Shown here: positions 61,148 through 64,000 of the stretch, in pieces
How the letters are laid out: every line of letters starts with the position of its first letter
Position numbering within the stretch: position 1 is the stretch's first letter
The notes under the pieces: model-generated
What the model was told of the DNA's origin: nothing
Databases searched by the model: none
The model's input: only the letters and a program-made list of their open reading frames with translations
Origin: CAZAMI01 sp964627805
GTDB lineage: Archaea > Thermoproteota > Thermoprotei_A > Sulfolobales > NBVN01
Direction: 5' to 3'
DNA length: 64,000 nt
Assembly (NCBI GenBank): GCA_964627805.1
Contig: CAZVLA010000047.1
Coordinates: forward strand, 4,244 to 68,243
Program-made: the position numbers and the translations under genes

Positions 61148-62340
61148 GTACAGAGTTACTCATTACTTACTCGTTTATTGACTTCATACATAAGGTATTG
61201 GGAATAACTACCTTACCACCACTAAATGTAGTTGCTAGGTTTATATTAGCCGTGATAGGTGCTGTACTTACTTACTTGGGTTATAAGAGGGTTCTTGAGC
61301 CACTAATAATGATTCCGATGGGTATCGGCATGATATCAGCTAACTTAGCGTATATAGTAACTGTAGGTAATCCTCACGTAAACATAAATTTCACAAATAT
61401 GAGTAATCTATTTGTTTATTGGCTACAGCCATTCTATAACTTCATGTTCAGCAACGGTCTCATAGCTTGTTTAGTATTTTTCGGTATAGGGGTCATGACT
61501 GATATCACCTTCCTAATGGCTAGGCCCTACTTAAGCTTCATACTAGCTGCGTTCGCGGAGTTAGGTACTATAGTTACCTTACCCATAGCTATTAACCTAG
61601 GGTTTACTCCTAGGCAGGCAGCTGCCATAGCCTTAATAGGTGGTGCTGACGGGCCCATAGTCCTGTACTCATCACTTAGGTTGGCTCCTAAGCTCTTCGT
61701 ACCTATAACTGTTGTTGGTTACCTATACCTAAGTATACTCTATATATTCCAGAAAGGATTAGATGAACTAACGATCCCATCTAGATTCATGGGTATTTAT
61801 ATGGACCCTACTAAGTTGCCTAAGATAAGTCCTAAGGAGAAGTTGGTGTTCTCGATAGTAGTTACTGCATTACTTAGCTTACTATTCCCTCAGGCATCAC
61901 CACTCATTGTCTCATTCTTTCTAGGAGTTATTATTAAGGAGGCTGGGATTAGGAGGTACATCAGGATGCTTGATGAAGTAATACTGTCGCTATCCACGTT
62001 CATACTAGCGCTAACATTAGGTACCTTAACTACGGTTGACGTTATCTTCGACCCGATAGTACTTAAGATATTAGTCCTAGGGATTATAGCATTGACTCTA
62101 TCGAGTATTGGTGGTTCGATAGGTGGTTTAATTATGTACTACTTAAGCGGTGGTAAGATAAACCCATTATTAGGTCCAGCAGCTGTTTCATGCGTACCAA
62201 CGACCGCTAAGATAAGTCATAAGTTAGCAGTTAAGCATAATCCCAGGAATTACTTAATAGTGTTCGCTATGGGTCCCAACATTGCCGGAGTAATTACTAC
62301 AGCTATAATAGCTTCTATATACCTAGCACTATTCACTTAG
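61144..62340 (+). CDS. Sodium-translocating decarboxylase beta subunit (OadB/MmdB/GcdB family)
   Basis: A 398-residue membrane protein with about nine to eleven hydrophobic segments. It couples decarboxylation of biotin-bound carboxyl groups to sodium export. Hallmarks are ALIGGADGPIVLYSSL (the sodium-binding Asp at residue 169) and AMGPNIAGVITTA near the end. ATG 61144 is preferred to GTG 61132 because its ATGA overlaps the stop of the preceding subunit and AGGTGG lies about ten bases upstream. It is followed 47 bases later by the carboxyltransferase gene, as in methylmalonyl-CoA decarboxylase operons. Confidence 0.9.
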   Translation: MSTELLITYSFIDFIHKVLGITTLPPLNVVARFILAVIGAVLTYLGYKRVLEPLIMIPMGIGMISANLAYIVTVGNPHVNINFTNMSNLFVYWLQPFYNFMFSNGLIACLVFFGIGVMTDITFLMARPYLSFILAAFAELGTIVTLPIAINLGFTPRQAAAIALIGGADGPIVLYSSLRLAPKLFVPITVVGYLYLSILYIFQKGLDELTIPSRFMGIYMDPTKLPKISPKEKLVFSIVVTALLSLLFPQASPLIVSFFLGVIIKEAGIRRYIRMLDEVILSLSTFILALTLGTLTTVDVIFDPIVLKILVLGIIALTLSSIGGSIGGLIMYYLSGGKINPLLGPAAVSCVPTTAKISHKLAVKHNPRNYLIVFAMGPNIAGVITTAIIASIYLALFT

Positions 62341-62387
62341 GGTAAGAGGTTTTTACCTCCTTACTAAACTAGGACTTGGTTAGATTC

Positions 62388-63962
62388 ATGAGTGGGAGAG
62401 TTGCTGATTTAATTAAGAAGCTAGGTGAGGTTAAGGCTCAAGCCCTCTTAGGTGGTGGTAAGGAAGCTATCGAGAAGCAGCACGCTAAGGGTAAGTTAAC
62501 TGCTAGGGAGAGGATTGAGTTACTTGTTGATAAGGATACCTTCCTAGAGATCGACATGCTGGTGAGGCATAGAGCGACTGAGTTCGGGATGGAGAAGAGG
62601 TTCGCCTATGGTGATGGTGTAGTTACTGGGTTAGCTAAGATTAATGGTAGGAGGGCAGTAGTCATAGCTCAGGACTTCACATTCATGGGTGGTTCATTAG
62701 GTGAGATGCACGCAGCTAAGATCGTTAAGGCTATGAATTACGCATTAAGTACTGGAGTACCTGTGATATTCCTTAACGACTCAGGAGGTGCTAGGATTCA
62801 GGAGGGTGTTGACTCACTTAAGGGGTATGGAGACATATTCTACATGAACGTAATGGCTTCAGGAGTAATACCTCAGATAGCAGCTATTATGGGTCCATGC
62901 GCTGGAGGAGCTGTTTACTCACCAGCACTTATGGACTTCATAATAATGGTTAGGAAAACCTCCTTCATGTTCGTTACTGGTCCTAGAGTAGTTAAGGCTG
63001 CGTTAGGCGAGGAAGTGACTCCTGAGCAATTAGGAGGTCCCGACGTCCACGCCACTAAGTCGGGTGTTGCTCACTTCGTAGCTAATAATGATGAAGAAGC
63101 TATAGGCATTATTAAGAAATTACTGACGTACCTACCAAGTAATAATTCTGAGGACCCCCCGGTAGTAGATACTGGTGACCCCGTAGATAGGGAGGATCCT
63201 GAGTTAGATGCCATCATACCTGACGACCCTAATAAGCCGTACGACATGAAGGAGGTAATTAATAGGGTAGTTGATAAGGGTTCATTCTTTGAGGTTCACG
63301 CCTCTTGGGCTAGGAACGCCATAGTCGGGTTCGCTAGGTTAGGTGGTAGGACCGTAGGTGTAGTAGCTAATCAGCCAGCCTACATGGCTGGTGTCTTAGA
63401 TATTGACTCATCAGATAAGATAGCTGGCTTTGTTAGGTTCTGTGACGCATTCAACATACCCATACTCACCTTCGTTGACGTACCCGGCTTCATGCCGGGC
63501 ACTAGGCAGGAGCATGGTGGCATCATAAGGCATGGAGCTAAGATCCTCTACGCCTATAGCGAAGCTACCGTACCTAAGTTAACAGTCATTGTTAGGAAGG
63601 CATATGGCGGCGCTTACATAGCTATGGGTTCTAAGCACTTAGGTGCTGACTACGTAATTGCTTGGCCCACTGCTGAGATAGCCGTCATGGGTCCTGAAGG
63701 AGCTGCTGAGATAATATTTAGGAAGGAGTTAGCAGCTATTAAGGATCCTGAGGAGAGGAGGAAGCGTCTTGAGGAGTTAACTAGGGAGTATAGGGAGAGG
63801 TTAGCGACTCCCTACGTAGCCGCAGGTAGGGGGTACATCGACGACATTGTAGAACCTAGGAAGACTAGGAGGGTACTTGCTAAGGCTCTTGAGTACTTAA
63901 TCAGTAAGAGGGAAACTAGGGTGTGGGTACCTCCTAAGAAGCACGGATTAGTACCTATGTAG
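62388..63962 (+). CDS. Acyl-CoA carboxyltransferase alpha subunit (methylmalonyl-CoA decarboxylase / PccB type)
   Basis: A 524-residue crotonase-like carboxyltransferase of the PccB/MmdA class, which takes the carboxyl group from methylmalonyl-CoA (or adds it to propionyl-CoA or acetyl-CoA) through biotin. Landmarks are KGKLTARERIELL, SGGARIQEGVDSLKG, GPCAGGAVYSPALMDF (oxyanion hole), FVDVPGFMPGTRQEHGGIIRHGAK, and RKAYGGAYIAMGSKHLGAD (second oxyanion). ATG 62388 gives the normal family start; TTG 62376 is the longer option. Beside the sodium-pump beta subunit, the decarboxylase role is favoured, but PccB duty is possible. Confidence 0.9.
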   Translation: MSGRVADLIKKLGEVKAQALLGGGKEAIEKQHAKGKLTARERIELLVDKDTFLEIDMLVRHRATEFGMEKRFAYGDGVVTGLAKINGRRAVVIAQDFTFMGGSLGEMHAAKIVKAMNYALSTGVPVIFLNDSGGARIQEGVDSLKGYGDIFYMNVMASGVIPQIAAIMGPCAGGAVYSPALMDFIIMVRKTSFMFVTGPRVVKAALGEEVTPEQLGGPDVHATKSGVAHFVANNDEEAIGIIKKLLTYLPSNNSEDPPVVDTGDPVDREDPELDAIIPDDPNKPYDMKEVINRVVDKGSFFEVHASWARNAIVGFARLGGRTVGVVANQPAYMAGVLDIDSSDKIAGFVRFCDAFNIPILTFVDVPGFMPGTRQEHGGIIRHGAKILYAYSEATVPKLTVIVRKAYGGAYIAMGSKHLGADYVIAWPTAEIAVMGPEGAAEIIFRKELAAIKDPEERRKRLEELTREYRERLATPYVAAGRGYIDDIVEPRKTRRVLAKALEYLISKRETRVWVPPKKHGLVPM

Positions 63963-63971
63963 GTGAGTTAC

Positions 63972-64000
63972 ATGGTAAGGATTAAGCTTAGGAGGAGGCG
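63972..64000 (+). CDS. Start of next gene, cut by window edge
   Basis: After the carboxyltransferase stop an in-frame start (ATG 63972, or GTG 63963) opens MVRIKLRRRR and runs off the window. In decarboxylase operons a biotin carrier subunit commonly follows, so this could be it. Only nine codons are visible, so the call is by position alone. Confidence 0.35.

Noticed and set aside
1..64000. CRISPR arrays, insertion sequences, tRNA or rRNA genes
   Set aside because: I found no regularly spaced repeats, no transposase-like proteins and no GC-rich tRNA-like segment with a T-loop. A tRNAscan or Rfam run could overturn this for intron-bearing tRNAs.

Overview
The window reads as chromosomal DNA of a hyperthermophilic crenarchaeon. 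The pointers are a fructose-1,6-bisphosphate aldolase/phosphatase, a long transaldolase-family protein, cell-surface binding proteins with Thr/Val-rich stalks and membrane anchors, and archaeal signals. Those signals are TATA boxes about 22-30 bases before start codons, and GGTG/AGGTGA Shine-Dalgarno motifs before operon-internal genes. GC looks moderate, and Leu-TTA/CTA, Val-GTA, Gly-GGT and Arg-AGG are favoured throughout. A Thermoproteaceae host (Caldivirga/Vulcanisaeta type) is my best guess and is inferred, not proven. No rRNA, tRNA, CRISPR array or insertion sequence was recognised.

Positions 1-7400 hold a BMP-family (nucleoside-type) ABC importer: the binding protein (cut by the window edge), two permeases and a divergently transcribed double ATPase, ending at a uridine/purine nucleoside phosphorylase. 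Positions 7.5-13 kb hold housekeeping and small genes: an ASCH/PUA-like protein, HAD phosphatases, a bactofilin-like protein, a winged-helix protein, an amidohydrolase of the MTA/SAH/adenosine deaminase class and a 5-formyl-THF cyclo-ligase-like protein. Positions 13-22 kb hold an oligopeptide/oligosaccharide-type ABC importer flanked by two GH130-like genes, which suggests uptake and phosphorolysis of (manno)oligosaccharides. Positions 22-36.5 kb are mixed: a pyruvate carboxylase B-like carboxyltransferase, a Thg1-like polymerase, a HypE-like protein, an HD phosphohydrolase, flavodoxin, transaldolase, a PfkB kinase, GDPD, FBP aldolase/phosphatase, an orphan MalK-type ATPase and two cyclophilin-like proteins.

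The most striking region is 36.7-49.1 kb. It is a plus-strand block matching, enzyme by enzyme, the alternative myo-inositol pathway described for Thermotoga maritima (TM0412-TM0416). It has a PfkB kinase, a creatininase-fold hydrolase (IolN-like), a 5-keto-L-gluconate epimerase (IolO-like), an extra xylose-isomerase-like barrel, a tagaturonate epimerase (UxaE-like), inositol dehydrogenase (IolG-like), a complete Rbs-type importer (InoE-like binding protein, permease, ATPase), a zinc dehydrogenase (IolM-like) and a D-2-hydroxyacid dehydrogenase. Palindromes and direct repeats sit beside its two main promoters, and a duplicated HTH regulator lies just downstream on the other strand.

Positions 49-60 kb hold that regulator, a HAD protein, a membrane protein, a second complete BMP-type importer (52.7-57.8 kb), a GT2 glycosyltransferase and a possible Nmad3-domain protein. 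The right end (61.0-64.0 kb) is the start of a sodium-pumping acyl-CoA decarboxylase operon: a 37-residue one-helix subunit, the beta-subunit ion channel joined to it by an ATGA overlap, the carboxyltransferase, and the first codons of the next gene.
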